Source: an uncultured Oscillospiraceae bacterium | GTDB lineage: Bacteria; Bacillota; Clostridia; Oscillospirales; Ruminococcaceae | Assembly: GCA_934513685.1 (NCBI GenBank) | Contig: CAKSWY010000036.1 | Coordinates: 1 to 18,982 of the forward strand | Length of the DNA: 18,982 nt | Direction: 5' to 3' | Shown: positions 13,506 through 18,982 of the stretch, in pieces | Layout of the letters: each line of letters starts with the position of its first letter | How positions within the stretch are numbered: position 1 is the stretch's first letter | Notes under the pieces: generated by a model | What the model was told of the DNA's origin: nothing | What the model saw: only the letters and a program-made list of their open reading frames with translations | The model's database searches: none | Translations under genes and position numbers: made by a program

Positions 13506-13562
13506 AAAGGGCTTGCCCCATGGCCGACTGGTTTGGCCGCGGGGCAGGCCCTTTGGGTTTTT
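13506..13562 (+). terminator. Terminator of the DUF1540 gene
   Basis: Arms 13506-13525 and 13535-13554 pair over 20 positions (AAAGGGCTTGCCCC with GGGGCAGGCCCTTT, plus GGCC with GGCC) with one T-G pair and two mismatches, loop of 9 nt, then GGGTTTTT. Confidence 0.85.
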
Positions 13563-13594
13563 CTCCGACAAAATGCAAAAATTTTGTTGGCTTT

Positions 13595-13622
13595 TTGCGG
13601 GGTACTATCCTCGTGTTGTAAT
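13595..13622 (+). promoter_or_regulatory. Possible promoter of a small RNA
   Basis: TTGCGG (13595-13600), 16 nt, TGTAAT (13617-13622). The dyad TGTGAATT-GAA-AATTCACA (13625-13643) lies on the predicted start and could be an operator or the 5' hairpin of the transcript. Confidence 0.4.
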
Positions 13623-13628
13623 GATGTG

Positions 13629-13717
13629 AATTGAAAATTCACACATTTGTATGCATCGGAGCACGGCGCGGGCAGTTTTGCCCTGAACCCCTGCACGTTC
13701 GCGTGTGGGGATTTTTT
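13629..13717 (+). ncRNA. Candidate small RNA, about 90 nt
   Basis: Bounded by the promoter-like site at 13595-13622 and a strong terminator at 13688-13717. Inside is the hairpin GGGCA-GTTT-TGCCC (13670-13683). An 11-codon ORF (MHRSTARAVLP, 13652-13687) ends just at the terminator, as in attenuator leaders, but has no ribosome site. It may be an independent RNA or a leader whose read-through feeds the phospholipase-like gene, which has its own promoter. Confidence 0.35.
13688..13717 (+). terminator. Terminator with UUCG tetraloop
   Basis: CCCTGCACG-TTCG-CGTGTGGGG with two G-T pairs, then ATTTTTT. The CACG-UUCG-CGTG core is an unusually stable loop. No gene lies directly upstream to account for it except the DUF1540 gene, which already has a terminator. 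Confidence 0.7.
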
Positions 13718-13749
13718 GCGCCTCGGCCGCCGCAGGCGGGGCGGCGCGG

Positions 13750-13778
13750 TTGAAAAAAAGCCGTGCAAAGGGTATGAT
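13750..13778 (+). promoter_or_regulatory. Promoter of the phospholipase-like gene
   Basis: TTGAAA (13750-13755), 17 nt, TATGAT (13773-13778). Predicted start near 13785; the leader of about 90 nt is GC-rich and can form a hairpin around CCCGCCGGG/CCCGGGCGG. Confidence 0.65.
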
Positions 13779-13873
13779 AAAAAGGACATCCGGATAAACG
13801 CCCCCGCCGGGAAAGCCCGGGCGGACTGCTGCTGCCGGGCGGCCGCCACATTGTTTGAAAAAGGAGAATCGCC

Positions 13874-14686
13874 ATGCCTTCCCACTATGCCCATTACCGT
13901 CTGGGCCGCCAGGTGCGGCTGGAACTTGCCCCCAACGCCGCCGAGGTTGTGGGGCGCTGGCCCTCGCTCTATCTCATCGGGCTGCACGGGCCGGACATTC
14001 TGTTCTATTACCGGGGCTACCGCGAAAACCCGGTGAACCGGCTGGGCTATGCCCTGCACGGCGAGACGGGCGAGGCCTTTGTGCGCTGGGCGATGCAGGT
14101 GATCGCCGCCCACCCCGGACAGGATGCCCACCGCGCCTATGCCTACGGGGTGCTGTGCCATTTTGCGCTGGACGAAAGTTGCCACGGCATTGTGGCCCGG
14201 CAGATGGCCGCCCACGGGGTGAGCCACGTGGGGCTGGAGGCGGAGTTTGACCGCTATCTCATGCTGAAGGACGGGCTGGACCCGGTGCGGCAGCCCCTGA
14301 CCCGGCACATTCAGCCGGAACTGAAAAACGCCCATGTCATCCGGGACTTCTACCCCGGCCTTACCACCCTGCAGGTGCAGGAAGCCCTGCGCTGGATGAA
14401 GGGCATTGACCGGCTGTTTCTGGCCCCGGGCCCGGCCAAGCGGGCGGCGCTGTACGGGGGCCTGAAGGCGGCGGGCAAATACGACGCCCTGAGTGGGCTG
14501 GTGATTGGCTATGCCCCGGACCCGGCCTGCGCCGAGGGCGTGGAGCAGCTGGCCGAGGGCTACCGCACTGCCCGCACCCTGGCCGTGCGGCTGATCGCGC
14601 AATTTGACACGCTGGCCCGGGAGGGCAGCCGGGCCGAACCCGCACTCGCCTTTAATTTTGAATCGAAGCTGCCGGTGATCGGGTGA
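13874..14686 (+). CDS. Zinc-dependent phospholipase C domain protein
   Basis: A 270-residue protein matching the Zn_dep_PLPC family: MPSHYAHYRLGRQV at the start, GLHGPDILFYYRGY, NRLGYALHGETGEAFV, then YAYGVLCHFALDESCHGIVARQMA. The spaced His and Asp residues (H4, H7, H37-D40, HxxxDxxxH in CHFALDESCH) are the expected zinc ligands of the alpha-toxin/PLC all-helical fold. There is no signal peptide, so unlike secreted phospholipases it is probably cytoplasmic and its natural substrate is unclear. The ATG has AAAGGAG 8 nt upstream. Followed after 36 nt by trmO and likely the first gene of that run. Confidence 0.82.
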   Translation: MPSHYAHYRLGRQVRLELAPNAAEVVGRWPSLYLIGLHGPDILFYYRGYRENPVNRLGYALHGETGEAFVRWAMQVIAAHPGQDAHRAYAYGVLCHFALDESCHGIVARQMAAHGVSHVGLEAEFDRYLMLKDGLDPVRQPLTRHIQPELKNAHVIRDFYPGLTTLQVQEALRWMKGIDRLFLAPGPAKRAALYGGLKAAGKYDALSGLVIGYAPDPACAEGVEQLAEGYRTARTLAVRLIAQFDTLAREGSRAEPALAFNFESKLPVIG

Positions 14687-14722
14687 CCTGTGCGCCGCCC
14701 GCCGCAGAAAAGTGAGGAAATC

Positions 14723-15412
14723 ATGGAAGAACAGCACGCAATGAAGGTCATTGCCCGCATCCGCAGCGACTTTACCGAGAAGTTCGGCATTCCGCGCCAG
14801 AGCGGCCTGGTGGAGGCGCTGGAAGCCCGCATCGTGTTCGAGCCGGAATACCGCAACCCGGACGCCGTGCGGGGCATGGAGGGCTTTTCCCACATCTGGC
14901 TCATCTGGCAGTTTTCCCGCGCGGTGCGGGCAACCTGGAGCCCCACCGTGCGCCCGCCGCGGCTCGGCGGCAACGAGCGCATGGGGGTGTTTGCCACCCG
15001 CTCGCCCTTCCGGCCCAACGCCATCGGGCTTTCCTGCGTGAAATTGGAGCGGATCGAGTACTCTGCCGAGCTTGGCCCGGTGCTGCATGTGCAGGGGGCG
15101 GACCTGCTGGACGGCACCCCCATCTACGACATCAAGCCCTACCTGCCCTATGTGGACAGCCACCCCGAGGCCACCGGCGGCTTTACCACCCGCAACACCG
15201 GCTATGAGCTGACCGTGCAGGACCCGGACAATCTGCTGGCCAGCCTGCCGCCCCGCCGGGCCGAGGCGCTGCGCGGGGTGCTGGCCCAGGACCCTCGCCC
15301 CAGCTACCAGCACGACCCGGAGCGGGTGTACGGCATGGCTTTCGGCGGCTATGAGGTAAAGTTCCGGGTAAACGAGAAAACCCTGACGGTGACGGCTCTT
15401 CAGGCCAAATAA
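14723..15412 (+). CDS. trmO: tRNA (adenine(37)-N6)-methyltransferase TrmO
   Basis: A 229-residue SAM-dependent enzyme that methylates N6-threonylcarbamoyladenosine-37 to m6t6A in tRNA-Thr (formerly TsaA/YaeB). It shows the beta-barrel core VIARIRSDFTEKFGIPRQSG, GFSHIWLIWQFS, the SAM-site motif GVFATRSPFRPNAIGLS, and DGTPIYDIKPYLPYVDS, followed by the C-terminal domain with DPRPSYQ and YGMAFGGYEVKF. The canonical RPNPIGLS is RPNAIGLS here, a mild change. The ATG at 14723 follows GAGG by 5 nt; an in-frame GTG at 14690 has no ribosome site. It lies between the phospholipase-like and NYN-LOTUS genes, the latter also RNA-related. Confidence 0.92.
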   Translation: MEEQHAMKVIARIRSDFTEKFGIPRQSGLVEALEARIVFEPEYRNPDAVRGMEGFSHIWLIWQFSRAVRATWSPTVRPPRLGGNERMGVFATRSPFRPNAIGLSCVKLERIEYSAELGPVLHVQGADLLDGTPIYDIKPYLPYVDSHPEATGGFTTRNTGYELTVQDPDNLLASLPPRRAEALRGVLAQDPRPSYQHDPERVYGMAFGGYEVKFRVNEKTLTVTALQAK

Positions 15413-15468
15413 GAACGCGCAGCGGGCACGGGCACAGAAATGCCCCGCGCAAACGCCGCTGCAATCAC

Positions 15469-15475
15469 AAAGGAG
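15469..15475 (+). promoter_or_regulatory. Ribosome binding site selecting a TTG start for the NYN gene
   Basis: AAAGGAG, 9 nt before the TTG at 15485. The in-frame ATG at 15440 has no ribosome site and would put AAAGGAG inside the gene. Confidence 0.6.
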
Positions 15476-15484
15476 CAATTGCAT

Positions 15485-16459
15485 TTGGAAGACCAGAAAT
15501 ATGCCCTGTTGATCGATTCCGACAACATTTCCCATAAATACATTTCCTGCATTCTGGACGAAATGAGCAAGTACGGTGTGACCACCTACAAGCGCATTTA
15601 TGGCGACTGGACCAGTCCACAGGCGGGCCGCTGGCGGGAGGAGCTGCTGAAAAACTCCATCATCCCCATCCAGCAGTTCCAGAACACCGTGGGCAAAAAC
15701 GCGACGGACTCGGCCCTCATCATTGACGCCATGGACATTTTGTACACCCACAACGTGGACGGGTTCTGCATTGTGTCCAGCGACAGCGACTTCACCCGCC
15801 TGGCCAGCCGCCTGCGGGAATCCGGCATGAACGTGATTGGCATGGGCGAGGAGAAAACGCCCCGGTCCTTCCGGGCGGCCTGCAGCATTTTTACCAATCT
15901 GGAGCTGCTGCTGGACGACCAGGAGGAAGCCCCGACCGAACCGGCCGAACAGCCCGAGCGCAAGAAGCAGGACAAGGCCGCCCGCGCCGAAAAGAGCAGC
16001 ACCGTGCTGCCCAAAAAGACGGTGGAGAACGACATCGTCGGCATCATCACCGAGAACGAGAACAAGGGCAAAACCACCGGCCTTGGCGAGATCGGCAGCC
16101 GGCTGCAGAACAAATACCCGGATTTCGACGTGCGCAATTACGGGTACAGCCTGCTCTCCAAGTTTCTGGATGAGATTTCCAGCCTGGAGCTGGTGAAGGA
16201 GGGCCACACGGTGCTGGTGCGGCTGCACAGCGACGACAAGGCCAGCGCCGAGGTGGAACACTGGATGGCCGACACCGTGCGGGCCGCCGGGGAGCGCGGC
16301 ATGAGCCTGAGCGAATTGAGCAACCAGCTGCACGCCCGGTTCCAGAACTTCCACGTGCGGGATTACGGCTATGCCCAGTTCTCCAAGTTTGTGCAGAGCA
16401 TTCCCGGCCTGGAGCTGGGCCGCGGCAGCGGCAAGCACCAGGTGTATTGGGTGGAATAA
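15485..16459 (+). CDS. NYN-domain nuclease with two OST-HTH/LOTUS domains
   Basis: A 324-residue protein from the TTG start. Residues about 5-145 are a NYN (LabA-like PIN) nuclease domain: YALLIDSDNIS with acidic D11, KNATDSALIIDAMD with D75 and D81, and CIVSSDSDFTRLA with D100 and D102, so the acidic metal site is complete. A charged linker (about 144-177, Glu/Lys/Ala-rich) leads to two tandem OST-HTH/LOTUS units (about 178-248 and 253-323), each ending in the same core: FDVRNYGYSLLSKFL and FHVRDYGYAQFSKFV. LOTUS domains bind RNA, including G-quadruplex or structured RNA in other systems. The predicted role is RNA cleavage or decay. It ends the run that also contains trmO and is closed by a perfect terminator. 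Confidence 0.88.
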   Translation: MEDQKYALLIDSDNISHKYISCILDEMSKYGVTTYKRIYGDWTSPQAGRWREELLKNSIIPIQQFQNTVGKNATDSALIIDAMDILYTHNVDGFCIVSSDSDFTRLASRLRESGMNVIGMGEEKTPRSFRAACSIFTNLELLLDDQEEAPTEPAEQPERKKQDKAARAEKSSTVLPKKTVENDIVGIITENENKGKTTGLGEIGSRLQNKYPDFDVRNYGYSLLSKFLDEISSLELVKEGHTVLVRLHSDDKASAEVEHWMADTVRAAGERGMSLSELSNQLHARFQNFHVRDYGYAQFSKFVQSIPGLELGRGSGKHQVYWVE

Positions 16460-16494
16460 TGAGCAGCGGCCTCTTGATTTGTGGAGCGATAAGG

Positions 16495-16529
16495 CAATGG
16501 CAGGCACGAATATGCCTGCCATTGTTTTT
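16495..16529 (+). terminator. Terminator after the NYN-LOTUS gene
   Basis: CAATGGCAGGCA (16495-16506), loop CGAATA, exact complement TGCCTGCCATTG (16513-16524), then TTTTT. A perfect 12-bp stem. Confidence 0.92.
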
Positions 16530-16616
16530 ATGCGGATTTCTCTGCCCGGTTTGAAAAAGCCGCCCTTCTTTAAGCCGGCCCCTAAAAACCTTCTCGCTTT
16601 GTTCACACCCTGTTTC

Positions 16617-16645
16617 TTGACATCCGCCGCCGGGCCGCCTAAAAT
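16617..16645 (+). promoter_or_regulatory. Consensus promoter of the deformylase-HD-bile salt hydrolase run
   Basis: Perfect TTGACA (16617-16622), 17 nt of pure GC-rich spacer, TAAAAT (16640-16645). Predicted start near 16652, about 30 nt before the deformylase ATG. Confidence 0.75.
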
Positions 16646-16682
16646 CAACCGTAGAAGCCATACTGAAAGAAGGAGTTTCCCT

Positions 16683-17093
16683 ATGATCCGCCCCATTGTA
16701 ACCGACGTTCTGTTTCTGGCGCGCAAGGCCGAGCCTGCCTGCGCGGCCGATGCCTCCATCGCCGACGACCTGCTGGACACGCTGAAGGCCCATGAGGACG
16801 GCTGCGTGGGAATGGCCGCCAATATGATCGGCGAAACCAAGGCCATCATCGTATTTGACGACGACGGAACGCTGCGCGAAATGTTCAATCCGGTCATTCT
16901 CAGCGGCAAGGGGCCTTATCCGGCACAGGAGGGCTGCCTGTCTCTCACCGGGCAGCGCCCGGCCCGCCGGTTCCGACAGATCAAGGTGCAGTGGCAGGAT
17001 CGTGCCATGAAGCCCCACATCAAAACCTTCAACGGCTGGACGGCACAGATCATCCAGCACGAGATCGACCACTGTGCCGGCATCATCATCTGA
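16683..17093 (+). CDS. def: Short divergent peptide deformylase
   Basis: A 136-residue metalloenzyme of the peptide deformylase family, which removes the formyl group from new proteins. Motif 2 EGCLS (83-87, metal ligand Cys85) and motif 3 HEIDH (126-130, ligands His126 and His130, catalytic Glu127) are intact. Motif 1, normally GxGLAAxQxG, reads CVGMAANMIG (41-50): the Gln that stabilises the transition state is Met48. At 136 residues it is shorter than typical deformylases (about 150-200). This Met variant appears to me to be shared by a clostridial subgroup of short deformylases, so it may be a paralogue with altered substrate rather than a dead gene. The ATG follows AAGGAG closely. Confidence 0.85.
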   Translation: MIRPIVTDVLFLARKAEPACAADASIADDLLDTLKAHEDGCVGMAANMIGETKAIIVFDDDGTLREMFNPVILSGKGPYPAQEGCLSLTGQRPARRFRQIKVQWQDRAMKPHIKTFNGWTAQIIQHEIDHCAGIII

Positions 17094-17107
17094 AGGGAGG
17101 TATTGCC

Positions 17108-17644
17108 ATGCCTGACTGCATCACAACCTACACTGGCATCCACTTTGACCCGCTGGCCCCCACGCCGGAGGGGCTGGAAATTCGGGACATCGCCCATGCC
17201 CTCTCGCTTTTGTGCCGCGGAAACGGGCACGTGCAGACCTTTTTCTCGGTGGGGCAGCACTGCATCCACTGCGCCCTGGAGGCGCAGGCCCGCGGCATGA
17301 GCCGCCGGGTGGTGCTCGCCTGCCTGCTGCACGACGCCAGCGAGGCCTATCTGTCGGACGTACCGCGCCCCTTCAAGAAAAGCCTGCCCGCCTATCAGCA
17401 GCTGGAGGACCGGCTGCTGACGGTCATCTACCAGAAGTATCTCGGCTCGGCCCTTACCGCCGAAGAAACCGCCCAGGTGAAGCAGATCGACGACGATATG
17501 CTCTGGTACGATCTGGCCACGCTGCTTCATGACCCTCCCGCACGGCCCGCCCCCGCCATAAACACGGCGTTTTCCTACGAGGTGCGCCCCTTTGCGCAGG
17601 TGGAGCAGCAGTATCTGGCGCTGTATGAGCAGTTCCGGCTGTAA
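17108..17644 (+). CDS. HD-superfamily phosphohydrolase, YfbR/phage-type
   Basis: A 178-residue protein with an HD metal site: SVGQHCIHCA (His51), CLLHDASEAYLSDVPRPFK with the HD pair at 75-76, and a later Asp in QIDDDM. The start (TYTGIHFDPLAPTPEGLEIRDIAHALSLLCRGNGHV) is characteristic of the HD phosphohydrolases related to 5'-deoxynucleotidase YfbR that are common in phages and Firmicutes. The likely substrates are nucleoside monophosphates, by family inference only. The ATG has GGGAGG 7 nt upstream and begins 14 nt after the deformylase stop, so the two are co-transcribed. A longer in-frame ORF running back into the deformylase gene has no support. Confidence 0.83.
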   Translation: MPDCITTYTGIHFDPLAPTPEGLEIRDIAHALSLLCRGNGHVQTFFSVGQHCIHCALEAQARGMSRRVVLACLLHDASEAYLSDVPRPFKKSLPAYQQLEDRLLTVIYQKYLGSALTAEETAQVKQIDDDMLWYDLATLLHDPPARPAPAINTAFSYEVRPFAQVEQQYLALYEQFRL

Positions 17645-17717
17645 GAAACAGCGCCCTTCGTCCGCACAACAAATTTTTAACGGCAGCTTTGCCTGCCCGG
17701 AATGCGAGGTTTTTATT

Positions 17718-18704
17718 ATGTGTACCGCCGCCACCTACCAGACCAAAGATTTTTATTTCGGCCGCAATCTGGACTATGAGTTTTCCTACGGGGAACAGCT
17801 TGTGGTCACGCCGCGCAATTATCCTTTCCAGTTCCGCCAGGCCGGGGAACTGAGCCACCACTACGCCATTCTTGGCATGGCCCATGTGGCGGAGGGCTAT
17901 CCCCTTTACTATGACGCCATCAACGAAGCCGGGCTGTGCGTGGCCGGGCTGAACTTTGTGGGCAACGCCGTCTATCACCCCGCGGCCGACGGGAAGGAGA
18001 ACATCGCACAGTTTGAGCTGATTCCCTGGCTGCTGGGCCGCTGCGCCAGCCTGGCCGAGGCACGAGCGCTGCTGGAAAACGCCAACCTTTTGAACCTGCC
18101 CTTCAGCCCCCAGTACCCGCTGGCCGCGCTGCACTGGATGATTGCGGACCGCACCGGCTGCATCACGCTGGAATCCACCGCCGACGGCCTGCACGTGTAC
18201 GACAACCCGGCCGGGGTACTCACCAACAACCCGCCCTTCCCCCTTCAGATGTTCAACCTGAACAACTATATGAACCTCAGCCCCCGACAGCCGGAAAACC
18301 AGTTTGCGCCGGAACTGCCCCTGGCCACTTACAGCCGCGGCATGGGCGGGCTGGGCCTGCCGGGCGACCTTTCTTCCCAGTCCCGCTTTGTGCGGGCCGC
18401 CTTTGTGCGGAACAACGCCCGCTCCGCCGAGGATGAAACCAGCAGTGTCAGCCAGCTGTTCCACATCCTCGGTTCCGTCGAGCAGCAGAAGGGCTGCTGT
18501 GAAGTTGCGCCGGGCAAGTACGAATACACCATTTACACCAGCTGCTGCAACGCCGACAAGGGCATTTACTATTACACCACCTACGACCAGCACCAGATTT
18601 CCGCCGTGGATATGCACCGGGAAAATCTGGACGGGAATGCCCTGGTGTGCTACCCCATGAACACCGAGCCGGTGGTTTTCTGGCAGAACGCCGCCAAACA
18701 GTAA
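17718..18704 (+). CDS. bsh: Choloylglycine hydrolase / bile salt hydrolase
   Basis: A 328-residue Ntn-hydrolase that cleaves the amide of glycine- or taurine-conjugated bile acids. The chain starts MC, so removal of Met exposes the catalytic Cys2. Other active-site residues can be placed: Arg16 and Asp19 in FGRNLDYE, Asn in AGLNFVGNAVY, Asn in GVLTNNPPF, and Arg in LPGDLSSQSRFVRAAF. The pattern WMIADRTGCI, then GIYYYTTYDQHQISAVDM and RENLDGN, closely follows the known Clostridium CGH. There is no signal peptide, as usual. GAGG lies 9 nt before the ATG; it begins 73 nt after the HD gene with no visible promoter, so it probably shares the promoter at 16617. Penicillin V acylase activity is the alternative. 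Confidence 0.9.
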   Translation: MCTAATYQTKDFYFGRNLDYEFSYGEQLVVTPRNYPFQFRQAGELSHHYAILGMAHVAEGYPLYYDAINEAGLCVAGLNFVGNAVYHPAADGKENIAQFELIPWLLGRCASLAEARALLENANLLNLPFSPQYPLAALHWMIADRTGCITLESTADGLHVYDNPAGVLTNNPPFPLQMFNLNNYMNLSPRQPENQFAPELPLATYSRGMGGLGLPGDLSSQSRFVRAAFVRNNARSAEDETSSVSQLFHILGSVEQQKGCCEVAPGKYEYTIYTSCCNADKGIYYYTTYDQHQISAVDMHRENLDGNALVCYPMNTEPVVFWQNAAKQ

Positions 18705-18982
18705 GCTGTTTTCACTAACCAATCTCACGCCCCGCCGGGGTCAGGCCGCTGCCGGAACGAGCGCCGACCATCCGCACGGCGGGCGACGCCGAGCACGCCG
18801 GGAATGTGGTGGTAAAAATGAAAACGGCGTGACCTTCGCCACGCCGCCTTTTGAACGCACCGAGCGTTCGCATAATTGGATTGTATGATTTTTTCCGGCC
18901 GCCCGGCCTTAGATGGGTGGTCATAAAACAGTAACCCACGAAAATTACTGATATATGGCATCTGTCTGGCAGGGTTTGAAAA
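18705..18982. other. Gene-free end of the window
   Basis: No credible gene on either strand. It contains a GC-rich part (18720-18810) with short dyads such as CCCC-GCC-GGGG, the terminator at 18825-18852, and an AT-rich end. The minus-strand frames through it (about 75 codons) have no ribosome site and look like GC-skew artefacts. Confidence 0.5.
18825..18852 (+). terminator. Terminator downstream of the bile salt hydrolase gene
   Basis: CGGCGTG (18825-18831), 8-nt loop, CACGCCG (18840-18846), then CCTTTT; preceded by AAAA, so it may work in both directions. It lies 120 nt after the stop. Confidence 0.65.

Noticed and set aside
13472..16909. An open frame of over 1100 codons on the minus strand across DUF1540, phospholipase, trmO, NYN and deformylase genes
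   Set aside because: It is the antisense shadow of GC-rich coding regions: low complexity rich in Gly, Ala, His and Val, no ribosome site, and it crosses several well-supported genes and terminators.
18715..18961. Two overlapping minus-strand frames of 74 and 78 codons at the window end
   Set aside because: No ribosome site, unusual composition, and they run through a terminator hairpin; I recognise no family.
1..18982. CRISPR arrays, insertion sequences, integrases, prophage or rRNA genes
   Set aside because: I looked for regularly spaced repeats, terminal inverted repeats with transposase and phage structural genes and saw none.

Overview
The window looks like chromosomal DNA of a GC-rich gut Firmicute. 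Sigma-A type promoters (TTGAca-N17-TATAAT), strong AGGAGG ribosome sites, frequent GTG and TTG starts, intrinsic terminators with T-tracts, an XpaC-family protein, DUF1540 and DUF5662 proteins, a DUF4422 glycosyltransferase and a clostridial-type bile salt hydrolase all point to Oscillospiraceae/Ruminococcaceae (Gemmiger, Subdoligranulum or Faecalibacterium relatives). The family placement is inference; no rRNA or tRNA is present to test it.

Left part (1-7260), genes on the minus strand: an XpaC-like membrane protein with its own promoter; a recQ-DUF5662 pair; a compact antisense module in an AT-rich gap (a 29-codon ORF with a very strong ribosome site, opposed by a ~93-nt RNA with a near-consensus promoter and a terminator lying over the 3' end of the ORF); an MFS transporter; and a beta-CASP metallo-beta-lactamase-fold RNase-like protein. 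The antisense module has the layout of a type I toxin-antitoxin system and is the best candidate here for something undescribed.

Middle (7260-13190), plus strand: a divergent promoter region with a perfect 22-bp palindrome leads into a TPR membrane protein and a MATE exporter, 2 nt apart and probably co-regulated, ended by a 16-bp perfect hairpin. After a 484-nt gap with a good promoter and a structured leader comes a two-gene surface-glycan unit: a DUF4422-GT8 double glycosyltransferase and an acyltransferase-3 membrane protein.

Right part (13190-18982), plus strand: a Cys-rich DUF1540 protein, a possible small RNA, then a run made of a zinc-dependent phospholipase C-like protein, TrmO (tRNA m6t6A methyltransferase) and a NYN nuclease with two OST-HTH/LOTUS RNA-binding domains. 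After a strong terminator and a consensus promoter follow a short divergent peptide deformylase, an HD phosphohydrolase and a choloylglycine/bile salt hydrolase. There is no CRISPR array, insertion sequence, rRNA or recognisable tRNA.
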